Shown here piece by piece: positions 32,716 through 40,563 of a stretch of 51,390 nucleotides of DNA. The position numbers and the translations under genes were made by a program. The stretch comes from Paraburkholderia phenoliruptrix (GTDB lineage Bacteria; Pseudomonadota; Gammaproteobacteria; Burkholderiales; Burkholderiaceae). Under the pieces are notes generated by a model. The model was not told the DNA's origin and searched no databases. It saw nothing but the letters and a program-made list of their open reading frames with translations. The number at the start of each line of letters is the position of its first letter. Position 1 is the stretch's first letter. Location: the NCBI RefSeq assembly GCF_902859825.1, contig NZ_CADIKB010000040.1, forward strand, positions 1 to 51,390, given 5' to 3'.

Positions 32716-32866
32716 TAAAAAAGACCCTGCCGAAGCCGGGCCAACAACGCCCCACGAGCCGGGGACCGTTAGGCTCGTGGTTCTCAAGAGGGGCGCACCA
32801 CTCCGCCAATCGGCGGGAGATTCGCGCCGGATGTTCCGGCTTCATCCCATGGGCGAGTGGTGCGTG
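32716..32866 (-). ncRNA. structured intergenic RNA ending in a rho-independent terminator
   Basis: On the minus strand, after the SSB gene, the sequence can fold into a closed junction: a perfect 10-bp outer stem (32,855-32,864 with 32,794-32,803) encloses two hairpins (GCCGGA/TCCGGC and CCGCC/GGCGG). A 9-bp hairpin (32,752-32,760 with 32,772-32,780) follows, then a cUUCGg-looped stem (32,725-32,740) and six T residues. It could be a separate small RNA processed from the operon or an attenuator before the methyltransferase gene. A C4-type phage antisense RNA is one idea, but I could not match its consensus from memory. Confidence 0.6.
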
Positions 32867-32871
32867 GCTTG

Positions 32872-33303
32872 CTAGAACGGCACGTCGTCGTTCATGTCTT
32901 CGAATCCGCCTCCAGCCGGCGCACGTTGCGGAGCCGGTCGCTGTTGCGGCTTAGGCGTGGGCGCCGGGGCTTGCTGCTGTGGCTGACCGCCACCCGCGAG
33001 GTCGATCGCAGTGATGCGCCCAGCGAGCTTTACGCCTTCCGTCCCGTCAGCCTTCCTGAAGGTCTCGACGTGCGCATCTTCCAGTGCGACAGTCACAAGC
33101 GATCCCTTGGTGAGATACGGTGCGAGGACTTCGGCGCGCTTGCCCCACAAAGCCCCGTCGACCCACTGCGTAGGCTTCTTGCCGTCGTCTCCCTTGCGAC
33201 CGTAGTTGAACGCCAGCGATACGCTTGCGACGGCATCGCCGCCCGTTGTGTTGCGCACTTCGACATCGCGGCCAATGCGGGCCAATCCGAAAATTTGAAT
33301 CAT
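32872..33303 (-). CDS. ssb: single-stranded DNA-binding protein
   Basis: A 143-residue SSB. The OB-fold begins MIQIFGLARIGRDVEVR; ASVSLAFNYGRKG and WVDGALWGKRAEVLAPYLTKGSLVTVALEDAHVETF follow. A Gln/Pro-rich linker leads to the acidic tip DMNDDVPF that recruits partner proteins. The start ATG at 33,303 is the normal SSB start; the upstream 14 codons are not. It works with the ERF annealing protein and YqaJ exonuclease encoded just upstream. Confidence 0.93.
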   Translation of the reverse strand: MIQIFGLARIGRDVEVRNTTGGDAVASVSLAFNYGRKGDDGKKPTQWVDGALWGKRAEVLAPYLTKGSLVTVALEDAHVETFRKADGTEGVKLAGRITAIDLAGGGQPQQQAPAPTPKPQQRPAPQRAPAGGGFEDMNDDVPF

Positions 33304-33325
33304 GTTTCGCTCTTGTGTAAGTGAA

Positions 33326-33973
33326 TCAGGCGGCCATCGCCGCAATCTGTTTGTGGGTGGCGTCGACTTCGAAAAGGAACTGACGCAGTTCGGCCTCGTA
33401 CTCTTTGATCAGCGCTTCGTCGCGCTCCCAACGGAACACGAACAATTGGAGTTTCTCCGGCATTTCTGGATCGAACGACACGAAGTCGACAAACTCAGCG
33501 CCGGTTATCAGCATGTTGTGCAGAACCTGTTTGACGTAGGTCGGCGGTACGCGCTGTTCGGTCAGGTATTTGAAGTGCGTCTTTGTCTTCGGGCACTTCG
33601 CCTCCCAGATCCCGAACTTGCCAGCGTCTTCTAGAAACCCGTCAACCGAGCATCCGGCCATCATGTCTTCTCGATAGACAAACGGACTTTCCTGAACCGT
33701 GATGCCCGTCTGAATCTCGTACCGCATCCGGGCGAAAGGCTCGCGTTCCTGTCCTCGCTCGGTGTCTGCCGTCGAAAACTCGTCACCGCACGGCTTGCAG
33801 AGAAGTCGTTCAAGCGCGAGTTGGACACGGTAGTCGGCGCGCGTGGCCGCCTCGCCAGACTTGACCTTGGCCGTCACGCAGTCAGCTTTCGAGCCGGTTG
33901 CCCGGCCGGCGCGATCGGCCAGCCACTCGGGCGTGTTCTGCGGATGCTCCGAGACGATGAAATTCCGCTTCAT
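33326..33973 (-). CDS. YqaJ/lambda-exonuclease family recombinase nuclease
   Basis: A 215-residue protein of the YqaJ (PD-(D/E)XK) family. Motifs in order: TPEWLADRAGRATGSKA, ERGQEREPFARMRYE, MAGCSVDGFLED and IWEAKCPKTKTHFKYL, giving the catalytic D and ExK. It degrades one DNA strand so that the annealing protein can pair ends, as lambda Exo does with Bet. Start at the ATG at 33,973, overlapping the ERF stop (ATGA), which supports a matched pair. Confidence 0.92.
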   Translation of the reverse strand: MKRNFIVSEHPQNTPEWLADRAGRATGSKADCVTAKVKSGEAATRADYRVQLALERLLCKPCGDEFSTADTERGQEREPFARMRYEIQTGITVQESPFVYREDMMAGCSVDGFLEDAGKFGIWEAKCPKTKTHFKYLTEQRVPPTYVKQVLHNMLITGAEFVDFVSFDPEMPEKLQLFVFRWERDEALIKEYEAELRQFLFEVDATHKQIAAMAA

Positions 33974-34764
33974 TGCGCGCTCCTTTCGAGTTCGGTCTTT
34001 TTCTTGTCGGCCATCGACTTGAACTGGTTCCACCCCTTGACGTCGCCAACTGCTTCAAATGCGGCGCCAGCCAATGCACGAATACGGCGCACTTCATCGA
34101 CGGTTTTTGCGTCGACCAACTGGCTTTCGTACTTCATGAAAGTTTCGTCGCCGCTAGGCTTCTGCTCCTTCCCGTTGCCGTCGTCATCGTCCATCTGCTC
34201 GGACAGTCCGGTAATTGCCTTAAGCGTGTAGCGCTCAAGGTAGGTCTTCGTACTGGCGCGCGCCTGTATGGCGTTCTTTGCCCCGCCCGCATCCGGCGGC
34301 CCACCCATCGACACACTTTCCTCGTGGCCGTTGACGTGGCGCAGGTAGCATGTCACCTGCATCCAGTCCTTCTCATCCATCGTCAACTTCCACGACGACG
34401 ACAGACCATGTTTCGAGAGTGCCGGCGTTACCGCATTCACCACGTCATGCAACTCGGCGTAGCTCTTTCCCTTCAGCGGGCCATCCGTCACCTTGCGACC
34501 CTTCAGGATCGTGACGGCCTCCGCCTTGAAAGCGGAAAATGCGGCATCGAAGGCGCGTTTCGCCTCCTTCGCTTCCCATTGCGTTTGCAGTGCCATCAGG
34601 CGCTCAAGCTTGTCCAGGTCGGCGCCACTCTCGACGGCAATCCGCAGAAGATCGGCCGGCGTAGCCGATGCTGCAAGGGCTCGTGTCTGCTGTACTGCTG
34701 GCGGCTTCGCCGCGGGCGCTGCCAGTTCAACCTCTGTGATGTCTGCCATGGTTGCGGTTTGCAT
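33970..34764 (-). CDS. erf: ERF-family single-strand annealing protein
   Basis: A 264-residue Erf-type recombinase. The core is clear: FDAAFSAFKAEAVTILKGRKV, YAELHDVVNAVTPALSKHGLSSSWKL, VTCYLRHVNGHEESVSMGGPPDAGG, KNAIQARASTKTYLERYTLKAITGLSE, followed by an acidic DDDDGNG stretch and a C-terminal helical tail. It anneals complementary single strands during phage recombination or circularisation. It is coupled to the YqaJ exonuclease downstream. Confidence 0.93.
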   Translation of the reverse strand: MQTATMADITEVELAAPAAKPPAVQQTRALAASATPADLLRIAVESGADLDKLERLMALQTQWEAKEAKRAFDAAFSAFKAEAVTILKGRKVTDGPLKGKSYAELHDVVNAVTPALSKHGLSSSWKLTMDEKDWMQVTCYLRHVNGHEESVSMGGPPDAGGAKNAIQARASTKTYLERYTLKAITGLSEQMDDDDGNGKEQKPSGDETFMKYESQLVDAKTVDEVRRIRALAGAAFEAVGDVKGWNQFKSMADKKKTELERSAQ

Positions 34765-34775
34765 ACTTGCTCCAG

Positions 34776-35942
34776 TTAGTTAGCGGCGACGTTCGCGGCG
34801 GCAAAATGCTCATCTGCTGCGGCGTAGTCGAATTTCTTCATCCATTCCATGACGTCGCCAATTTCGACGGCGTAGTGATTCGCCAGCGTTTCAACAATCT
34901 CGACGTCGCCGGGTCCGTTGATAGCGAACTGTTCGCGTTCGCGGCGTGCCTTCTCGCGGGCTTCGGCCTCAGCGGCCTCGCGTGCTTCGCGGTCACGGCG
35001 CGTCTGCTCGGCGGCTTCGGCTTCACGCTTGGCCCGCGCCTCCGCCTCAATGGCCGCCTGACGCTCGCGTTCGATGCGCTCCTGCTCTGCCCTTGCCGCA
35101 TCGATTGCTGCCTGCTGGCGGGCGATCTCGGCACGCTGCTCGGCCAACTTCGCCTCTTCCGCTTCGCGCTGCCGGCGCAACTCGGTTTCGTGTGCCTCGC
35201 GCTCGGCCCGCAGTCGGGCTTCCTCTGCCTGCCGCGCTTCGCGGGCTTTACGCTCTTCCTCAGCCCTCGCTGCCGCAGCGATCCGCTCCCGCTCGGCGGC
35301 TTCGGCGCGTTCGCGTTCGAGCTGGGCGCGTTCCTCCGCGATGCGGGCTTGCTCAGCTTCGTGATCCTTCTGCGCCTTAAACATCTCCCACAGCTTGTGG
35401 ATCGCGGCGAGCTTCGCAACTTCCGCTTCGCCGGAAAACTCCTGATGACTCTCCAGCGTGATCTCAACCGCCTCCAGCCCCTCAATCGCTGTCGCGATGG
35501 TTGCCGACTGCTTGCCGACCAGCATCGCGGGGATGGACTGCATTTCAGCGATGCGCTTGCGAATGCCGTCAACTCGTTCTTTCTCGGCAGCGGCTTTGGC
35601 AGCTTTCTCGCGTTCGATCTCCGCATCCCACGCGTCGCGAAGAGCCTGCAACCGCGCCTCTTCCGGCTCTGCGAGTGCCACAAGGCGCTTTTCTTCGGCG
35701 ATCACGGCCTTTGAAAACGCCGTTGCGTCCTCGCGTGCCGCCTTCGCTGCCTTCTCGATCGCGACCCGGGTGTTCTTGAGGGTCATCATTGCGCCGTGGC
35801 ACTGCTCACGCCCGTCTTTGTTCTTTACCTCGGTGATCGTCACGGTCTTGGCAACCAGGTCGCGGATTTCCTGCTCGTACTTCGGTGCGCCCAGCGCGAC
35901 CGATGCGCGCTCGGGCACGGTCAAATCTTTGGACTCGCTCAT
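34776..35942 (-). CDS. phage coiled-coil protein
   Basis: A 388-residue protein. Residues about 1-185 are mixed helices (TITEVKNKDGREQCHGAMMTLKNTRVAIEKAAKAAREDA, conserved in phage proteins placed beside ERF genes). About 185-345 is an almost pure Ala/Glu/Arg coiled coil. The C-terminal 45 residues form a small domain (VETLANHYAVEIGDVMEWMKKFDY). It lies directly upstream of erf in the recombination module and may organise DNA ends or partner proteins. No enzyme motif is visible. Confidence 0.75.
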   Translation of the reverse strand: MSESKDLTVPERASVALGAPKYEQEIRDLVAKTVTITEVKNKDGREQCHGAMMTLKNTRVAIEKAAKAAREDATAFSKAVIAEEKRLVALAEPEEARLQALRDAWDAEIEREKAAKAAAEKERVDGIRKRIAEMQSIPAMLVGKQSATIATAIEGLEAVEITLESHQEFSGEAEVAKLAAIHKLWEMFKAQKDHEAEQARIAEERAQLERERAEAAERERIAAAARAEEERKAREARQAEEARLRAEREAHETELRRQREAEEAKLAEQRAEIARQQAAIDAARAEQERIERERQAAIEAEARAKREAEAAEQTRRDREAREAAEAEAREKARREREQFAINGPGDVEIVETLANHYAVEIGDVMEWMKKFDYAAADEHFAAANVAAN

Positions 35943-36304
35943 GCGAACTCCTCTTGTTTTGGTGCACCCTTGTATTGGGGCTTAGGTGGGTACGCTGGCG
36001 GCTCGATCACATTTGCGAGCAGCAACTTCCAGTTAGCGGCGGTATTCAGAAACGCTGGCCCATCCGGCCCGTCGAACTGATCGCGGGGAGTCGTCATGAC
36101 CGTTCGTGAGTCAATCACGTCGCACGGCACGGCGATGCTGCATCCCGAGTTGTAATATCCAAGATGCGCGCGCACCGTCTCTTCCGGATACCTCCCCGCG
36201 TTCGGCGTCCTGAAGCAATATCCCCTGTCGTTCGGTTTCCAGAGGGTGACGTACCGGTCAGTGCGCCGCGTGTGTTTCAGGCTGATCACGTAGTAGTCGC
36301 TCAT
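35939..36304 (-). CDS. phage hypothetical protein
   Basis: A 121-residue protein from the ATG at 36,304. DYYVISLKHTRRTDRYVTLWKPNDRGYCFRTPNAGRY resembles small phage proteins of unknown function. ATGA overlaps connect it to both neighbours. No catalytic motif seen. Confidence 0.65.
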   Translation of the reverse strand: MSDYYVISLKHTRRTDRYVTLWKPNDRGYCFRTPNAGRYPEETVRAHLGYYNSGCSIAVPCDVIDSRTVMTTPRDQFDGPDGPAFLNTAANWKLLLANVIEPPAYPPKPQYKGAPKQEEFA

Positions 36305-36510
36305 GCCGCCTCCGCTAGCTTGCTTGCAGGCCACGCCTTGACGGTCTGCACAGCGTTCGACCAGCGAGCATCCTCATAACCGCGCTCAAATTCGCGTATA
36401 GCCCAAATCGGCACGTTCGAATCGATTCGGCAGCCGTGGTGGTTGACGAACATGCGCCACCCTAGTGAATAGAACCAGCGCTTGCCGGCGAGCGGTTTCA
36501 TCGCGTCCAC
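36301..36510 (-). CDS. small phage hypothetical protein
   Basis: A 69-residue protein (KRWFYSLGWRMFVNHHGCRIDSNVP) rich in aromatic residues. A second start, ATG at 36,501, is possible. Stop overlaps the next start. No family recognised. Confidence 0.5.
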   Translation of the reverse strand: MDAMKPLAGKRWFYSLGWRMFVNHHGCRIDSNVPIWAIREFERGYEDARWSNAVQTVKAWPASKLAEAA

Positions 36511-36677
36511 TCCCCGTAAGGCACGGCGCGTCGCTGAACCCGATTGGCCGGGTGCAGCAGATACTTCGTACCCAGCGCCTCAATCGCCCGCTTGCGCTTG
36601 GCTTCGGGGCTGTTGTCGGCCTGCTCGCTCATCTGGCGAAGCATTTCCTTGCGCTGCGTTTCGTTGTAGTCGGTCAT
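36498..36677 (-). CDS. small phage hypothetical protein
   Basis: A 59-residue, highly charged protein from the ATG at 36,677 (TDYNETQRKEMLRQMSEQADNS), then ALGTKYLLHPANRVQRR. It overlaps the next gene by 13 bases. Likely helical; role unknown. Confidence 0.5.
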   Translation of the reverse strand: MTDYNETQRKEMLRQMSEQADNSPEAKRKRAIEALGTKYLLHPANRVQRRAVPYGEWTR

Positions 36678-36678
36678 G

Positions 36679-36852
36679 TCAGGCTCCCAGTAGCTGTTTG
36701 AGTACAAGTCCCGCGATCGCCACTACAGAGCCAGCCGTGGCCCACATGAGGATCTCGGCTTGCTTTTCGCGCTGCTCCTCGTCGTACTTTGCGTATGCAG
36801 CGTCGGAAATCAGTGTTGTGCAGCCGTCGTGCACTTCGTAGGTGGCGCTCAT
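36679..36852 (-). CDS. small phage membrane protein
   Basis: A 57-residue protein from the ATG at 36,852. The charged N-terminal half precedes one transmembrane helix (ILMWATAGSVVAIAGLVLKQLLGA) at the C-terminus, so it may be tail-anchored. ATGA overlap with the gene upstream. Role unknown. Confidence 0.55.
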   Translation of the reverse strand: MSATYEVHDGCTTLISDAAYAKYDEEQREKQAEILMWATAGSVVAIAGLVLKQLLGA

Positions 36853-37118
36853 GATTCCTCCTCCTCTTCTTCCGGCTGCTCGTCCAAGACTTCTGTTTCG
36901 CAACGCGGGCAGACATCTCGAATGTCTTTGTGGACTTCCTTGCTGCCCCAGTACTCATAAGCGCCTATGCCGAAATCCATGCGCTTTGCTTCGACATTGC
37001 ATGCGCATTCCGGGCAGTAGCCATACTTAGTGTCGGGCTCATAGTCCGGCTTGTATTCGTCATAGTCGCGTAGGGGCGAAAACTGCCGGTAGATTTCGGC
37101 ATTGTGAAATTTGCCCAT
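36849..37118 (-). CDS. phage protein with paired CxxC zinc-ribbon motifs
   Basis: An 89-residue protein from the ATG at 37,118. CPECACN and, 34 residues later, CPRCETE suggest a zinc ribbon; the C-terminus is a poly-Glu tail. It begins one base after the stop of the GIY-YIG gene. Function unknown. Confidence 0.6.
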   Translation of the reverse strand: MGKFHNAEIYRQFSPLRDYDEYKPDYEPDTKYGYCPECACNVEAKRMDFGIGAYEYWGSKEVHKDIRDVCPRCETEVLDEQPEEEEEES

Positions 37119-37119
37119 C

Positions 37120-37722
37120 TCAATCTCCCTGCTGTGCTTTTGTTTGCCTGCGACGATTCGCTTCGCCAATCTTCGCTCGGTGTTCTGGCGTCAACGTCTT
37201 GCCCGAATTGAACGCGGACAGCTTGGACCGGTGTTCGTCCGATTTGGGGATGCCGCGCATTGAGGCGGCCGATTTCTCTCGGTACTCAGGCGACAAGTAC
37301 CGCTCCTTCGCCCTTGCGGCAATCTTTGCCCGCGTCTCGGGACTCATTGGGCCTCGCTTCTTGCCCAACTTGGCTGATGCCAGCTTCGCGCGTGTTTCTT
37401 CCGATGCCACGATGCCTTTAGTGCTGCCCGCCGTTGGCGATGAGTTGAAAGCAGGCTTGTATGCGTCAATTGCTCGCTGTTCGTAGAACAACAGTTGACT
37501 CTTGTCGCATATCAGAAGAATTTCAAACCGGAGGGCATCTAGGCCAGCCCGATTAGATTCGTCCTGCATCGACTTCGACCGGTGATTGCCGCAGCGGAGC
37601 ATTGTTTGATGACCTAGCCACCGCTTCCATATGTTTTCGCTGCTTCCGATATAGCAATCGCCGCTGGCAGCGGTGATTCTGTACACGCCACTTGCGTTTC
37701 TTGCGATGTGTTCGTGGCTCAT
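37120..37722 (-). CDS. GIY-YIG homing-type endonuclease with NUMOD3 repeats
   Basis: A 200-residue protein. SGVYRITAASGDCYIGSSENIWKRWLGH is the GIY-YIG signature with its catalytic arginine, and LLFYEQRAIDAYKPAFN supplies the usual Glu. After that come at least three NUMOD3-like DNA-binding repeats (EETRAKLASAKLGKKRG, PETRAKIAARAKERY, DEHRSKLSAFNSGKTLTPEHRAKI). This is the architecture of free-standing or intron-encoded homing endonucleases. No intron is seen; instead a structured intergenic region lies immediately upstream. Confidence 0.88.
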   Translation of the reverse strand: MSHEHIARNASGVYRITAASGDCYIGSSENIWKRWLGHQTMLRCGNHRSKSMQDESNRAGLDALRFEILLICDKSQLLFYEQRAIDAYKPAFNSSPTAGSTKGIVASEETRAKLASAKLGKKRGPMSPETRAKIAARAKERYLSPEYREKSAASMRGIPKSDEHRSKLSAFNSGKTLTPEHRAKIGEANRRRQTKAQQGD

Positions 37723-37951
37723 ATTCGTTGTCCTAATCTGTAAGGTGATTGCCCTGGCGAGTAGCGGGCCGGTCCCCGGTTATCCGGCGTTCTTGCAGTG
37801 GGAATCCGCTACTCGTCAGGGCGCCGTCTCTCCGGCTGTCACACCGCTCCTTACGCCCACTACAGGCCCGGCAGGTGTCGCGTTGAGTTCTTGCCCGCTT
37901 CTCACGGGCAGCGGCTTATAGCTGCTCAGAGCGGCCGTCGCTTAACCTGAA
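37723..37951. ncRNA. structured intergenic region with a 17-bp stem
   Basis: No gene fits. A 17-base inverted repeat (37,751-37,767 with 37,806-37,822) pairs fully on the plus strand with one G-U, and with one A-C mismatch on the minus strand, so the strand is open. Further minus-strand hairpins are TGCCCG/CGGGCA near 37,891-37,909 and GCCG/CGGC near 37,823-37,836. The latter is joined to CCGGCTGTCAC (37,832-37,842, plus sense), also found beside a matching hairpin in the giant region at 39,552-39,562. The flanking operon runs leftward, so minus-strand transcription is certain even if the RNA is only a spacer. Confidence 0.5.
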
Positions 37952-38080
37952 TCAGTCAGCGGGCAACAGACGCTCGAGAAACTTCGCGAACGCCGCCTCA
38001 TCCCTATCCCGCTGCTGCCGCATCTGCTCATCGACCCATGCGCGGGTGAATTCAACCCACTCGTCAAGTGCGGTTTTCAT
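37952..38080 (-). CDS. small phage hypothetical protein
   Basis: A 42-residue frame (MKTALDEWVEFTRAWVDEQM start, acidic/basic helix) with GGAGGA eight bases upstream of the ATG at 38,080 and an ATGA overlap with the upstream gene. Probably a single helix. Function unknown. Confidence 0.55.
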   Translation of the reverse strand: MKTALDEWVEFTRAWVDEQMRQQRDRDEAAFAKFLERLLPAD

Positions 38081-38205
38081 GGCTGAGTCCTCCATTGACG
38101 AGACTTGCGCTCACGCTCGCTACGTCGCTCATCGGCCCCGCGCACAAAAAGAATGAGCGCGATGTCCAAGGCTGCGATCAGTGCGATCCAGTGGTAGATA
38201 TTCAT
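38077..38205 (-). CDS. small phage membrane protein
   Basis: A 42-residue protein from the ATG at 38,205 (GAGG upstream): one N-terminal transmembrane helix (IYHWIALIAALDIALILFV) followed by a strongly basic tail (RGADERRSERERKSRQWR). The topology would place the basic tail in the cytoplasm. Role unknown. Confidence 0.55.
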   Translation of the reverse strand: MNIYHWIALIAALDIALILFVRGADERRSERERKSRQWRTQP

Positions 38206-38212
38206 AGTCGCC

Positions 38213-38353
38213 TCACTGAATGCAAATCTGGCTGTAGTCAACACTGCGGACCAGTATCGAGTTGACGTACTGGTCGTAGTGATTGGCAAAGCGCAGGATG
38301 TAGTTTGAGATTCTCGGAGCAAAGGCCCGAAATTCGTAGTCGCTGTAGAGCAT
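38213..38353 (-). CDS. small phage hypothetical protein
   Basis: A 46-residue frame (MLYSDYEFRAFAPRISNYIL start) rich in Tyr, with GAGGAA upstream of the ATG at 38,353. It fills the gap between two accepted genes with normal codon use. No family recognised. Confidence 0.5.
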   Translation of the reverse strand: MLYSDYEFRAFAPRISNYILRFANHYDQYVNSILVRSVDYSQICIQ

Positions 38354-38355
38354 GG

Positions 38356-38544
38356 CTATTCCTCGTCCGCATCAATCGCCGCAAGAAGATCGCGGTCATC
38401 CTCAGCAAGCTCGAAGTCGCTGCCGCCGTTGCGCATGATCTGAATCCCTGCCATTGCCGCGGAGTGGGACGAAAAATTGCCCAGCCACCTGTCGCCTGCA
38501 TAGAGGCGGCCATCGACGATCGTCATGTCTTGTTGCCAGTTCAT
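38356..38544 (-). CDS. small phage hypothetical protein
   Basis: A 62-residue acidic protein (DMTIVDGRLYAGDRWLGNF, ending LLAAIDADEE). ATGA overlap with the gene upstream. Function unknown. Confidence 0.55.
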   Translation of the reverse strand: MNWQQDMTIVDGRLYAGDRWLGNFSSHSAAMAGIQIMRNGGSDFELAEDDRDLLAAIDADEE

Positions 38545-38762
38545 GATTGGCCTCGGGCGCGAAGCATGGCGTCGGCCATCCGGTAGGCCAGCAATGCGCA
38601 GTCATAGTCGTTCAGTGGCTTGTGATCGTTCCACACGACTGGCATCAGCTTCGCCGCAAAGTAGTCACGCAGCGTCATGCCGGGCTCGGGCTGATAAATC
38701 ATCGAATCCCTGATCTGCTCGTCGCACGGAAACGCTGGCCCACCGTCTTTGATTTCGTTCAT
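38541..38762 (-). CDS. conserved phage hypothetical protein
   Basis: A 73-residue protein with the pattern GGPAFP ... GMTLRDYFAAKLM ... DYDCALLAYRMADAMLRAR, which recurs in small early proteins of many enterobacterial and Burkholderia phages. No known function. Confidence 0.7.
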   Translation of the reverse strand: MNEIKDGGPAFPCDEQIRDSMIYQPEPGMTLRDYFAAKLMPVVWNDHKPLNDYDCALLAYRMADAMLRARGQS

Positions 38763-38787
38763 GATTAACTCCTATGCTGCGGGGAGG

Positions 38788-39186
38788 TCAGGCGGCTTTC
38801 GCAAAAGTCCGCACAACGACAGTCTTTTCTTCCTCGGTCACGCTGAGGGCATACGCAACATCCATCCAATCGACTGCCTCAGGCTCGCCATGCTTGCCGC
38901 CTCCGTACCAGTAGGTCCAGCCGACCCACGATCCATCGAAGTATCGCGACGCGACGGCCTTTGACTCATAGTGGCGTGACCATTCACACGGCAATTTCGT
39001 CTCTACCTCGCCGCAACGAACCTCATTGATTGCATCCCAGATGCTGCCGTCGTCGTTGCCGTAGACATCGGTGTAGAGCGCGTCGATGTTGTCGGCCGTC
39101 ACGCTCTCAGGTACGCGGGGCGCGCAATCGTACAGATCGGCATAGCGCGCGAGAATCATGTGCTTGATCTTTTGCTCGGGTGTCAT
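38788..39186 (-). CDS. phage hypothetical protein
   Basis: A 132-residue protein. The helical N-terminus (TPEQKIKHMILARYADLYDC) is followed by an aromatic-rich beta segment (SWVGWTYWYGGGKHGEPEAVDWM). It is the first gene after the 1.38-kb non-coding region in the direction of transcription. Family not recognised. Confidence 0.6.
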   Translation of the reverse strand: MTPEQKIKHMILARYADLYDCAPRVPESVTADNIDALYTDVYGNDDGSIWDAINEVRCGEVETKLPCEWSRHYESKAVASRYFDGSWVGWTYWYGGGKHGEPEAVDWMDVAYALSVTEEEKTVVVRTFAKAA

Positions 39187-40563
39187 GGCTGCTCCACAAA
39201 AATAGTTGTACTAATCGCCATCATGTGAGAATCACCTAACCGCCGCCGACTCTGGGAATCGGACGCGGCTAGGGGACTCGATTTGCAGTGTTCAGGTCGT
39301 GGCGACTGGACCGTCGGTGTATCCCACCGATATTCTTTCCGCGTCTTAGGGCGGCCTTAGTATCGTCAGCACGCCATCCAATCGCCACGCCTCAAAACTG
39401 CTGAGGGGCCAGTTTTGCTATCACCACTTCCCCGCTATCCAGCCGGCCAAAGCTCGCGGGTGTAGGCTGTCATCGACTCGCCCATGCGCCGGCAGCCAGG
39501 TACATGGGGTCATAGTCCGCTCTCACGGGGGTATTCAGTGCCGGTCTATTCCCGGCTGTCACCATCGCAATTTCGCACTATTGCTTCCCGATCCTCCATC
39601 TAGGCCTGCGCAGGTCACAGATTCTCGAGTCATGCTGGGTTTCGATAGATTCCCTCTGCCCGGTACTGCAATTCGTGCCGGTTCTCGTACCGGCAAACGC
39701 TTGAGTCGCGCTACCAACCCAAGATCGTGGCCTTATCCGCAGGCAGCTACCCCAACTCAAGGCGCGGAGATCATGTCTTTATTACTCGTCGATCAGCGAG
39801 TCGCACACACCGACAGGGTTTGTTGCCCGTCTACCTGGGTGCAATTTCGGTGCAGTGTTCAGAAGAACGCACTACGCTATGCATGGAAGCTCTCTACTGG
39901 TGTTTCCGGAATCTTTAAACCGCGCCGCAGATATACCGCAACGGGGTACAGGGATATGATCTATGCGCTATCAGGCGCTGTCTCACCGAGTCATCCGGCC
40001 TTACGCCGAGTTACTTTGCAGGGAATGCAATGCGCTCATCTGAAAACTGCAGTGCTTCGTGAATGGCGCTGTGGCTGGTGCTATGGTCCAGCTGGTATCG
40101 AGGGCGTTGGAGTCGATTCCCGTCCCTGCGTTGAGGTTGCAAGCCCACAGAGCCTCTACTACGGCAGCGCTTACGGAGCGGCAGCATTTACGCTCGTCAC
40201 AACGCCATTCACGAAAAACTGCGACACGCGGCGCTGACTACTCCCGGCCTTGCCGGCTCCAGCTGCCGCGTGGTTTCCTACTCAATCACCCTGCCGTTCT
40301 ATAGCGCCATCTGGGAGCCAGGCGGCAGAGTGATAGGCCCCGATCTTTTCAGCGGTAGGGCGTTGGGCGCTCCCTTACGGGTATCCCTTCTAGTCAGGTT
40401 AAAGATCGTTTGCACTACCGGCTAGCTCCATGCTGTCGCCGTACTTGCTTCTACTGCGGTAAGTCGCATTAGTCAGCGGCCTCATTGAAACCGCTGAGTA
40501 CTGCCCTTGCCGTGCCACTCCTTGCCAGGCCTGTCCCTAACATGCCCCGCCGCGCAACGAAAT
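39187..40563 (-). ncRNA. candidate giant structured RNA (about 1.38 kb)
   Basis: No plausible gene lies here. Long complementary segments include 39,298-39,310 with 39,377-39,389 (13 bp), 40,285-40,296 with 40,323-40,334 (12 positions), 40,225-40,236 with 40,260-40,272 (12 bp, one bulge, capped by CCGGC/GCCGG), 40,341-40,348 with 40,401-40,408, 39,393-39,400 with 39,410-39,417, 39,676-39,682 with 39,689-39,695, 39,700-39,706 with 39,755-39,761, and 40,473-40,479 with 40,491-40,497. In the first two stems the single odd pair is A-C on plus but G-U on minus, so the minus strand is the RNA. It is probably co-transcribed from the promoter near 41,320. Size and setting recall GOLLD and ROOL RNAs of phages; I could not match either. 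Confidence 0.65.

Noticed and set aside
37723..37951. Group I intron associated with the GIY-YIG endonuclease
   Set aside because: The region is only 229 bases, lies between two separate genes, and I see no P3-P7 core; it interrupts no coding sequence.
39581..40237. 218-residue plus-strand frame within the non-coding region
   Set aside because: No ribosome binding site, mixed low-complexity composition, no recognisable domain, opposite to the operon, and it runs through strong stems of the proposed RNA.
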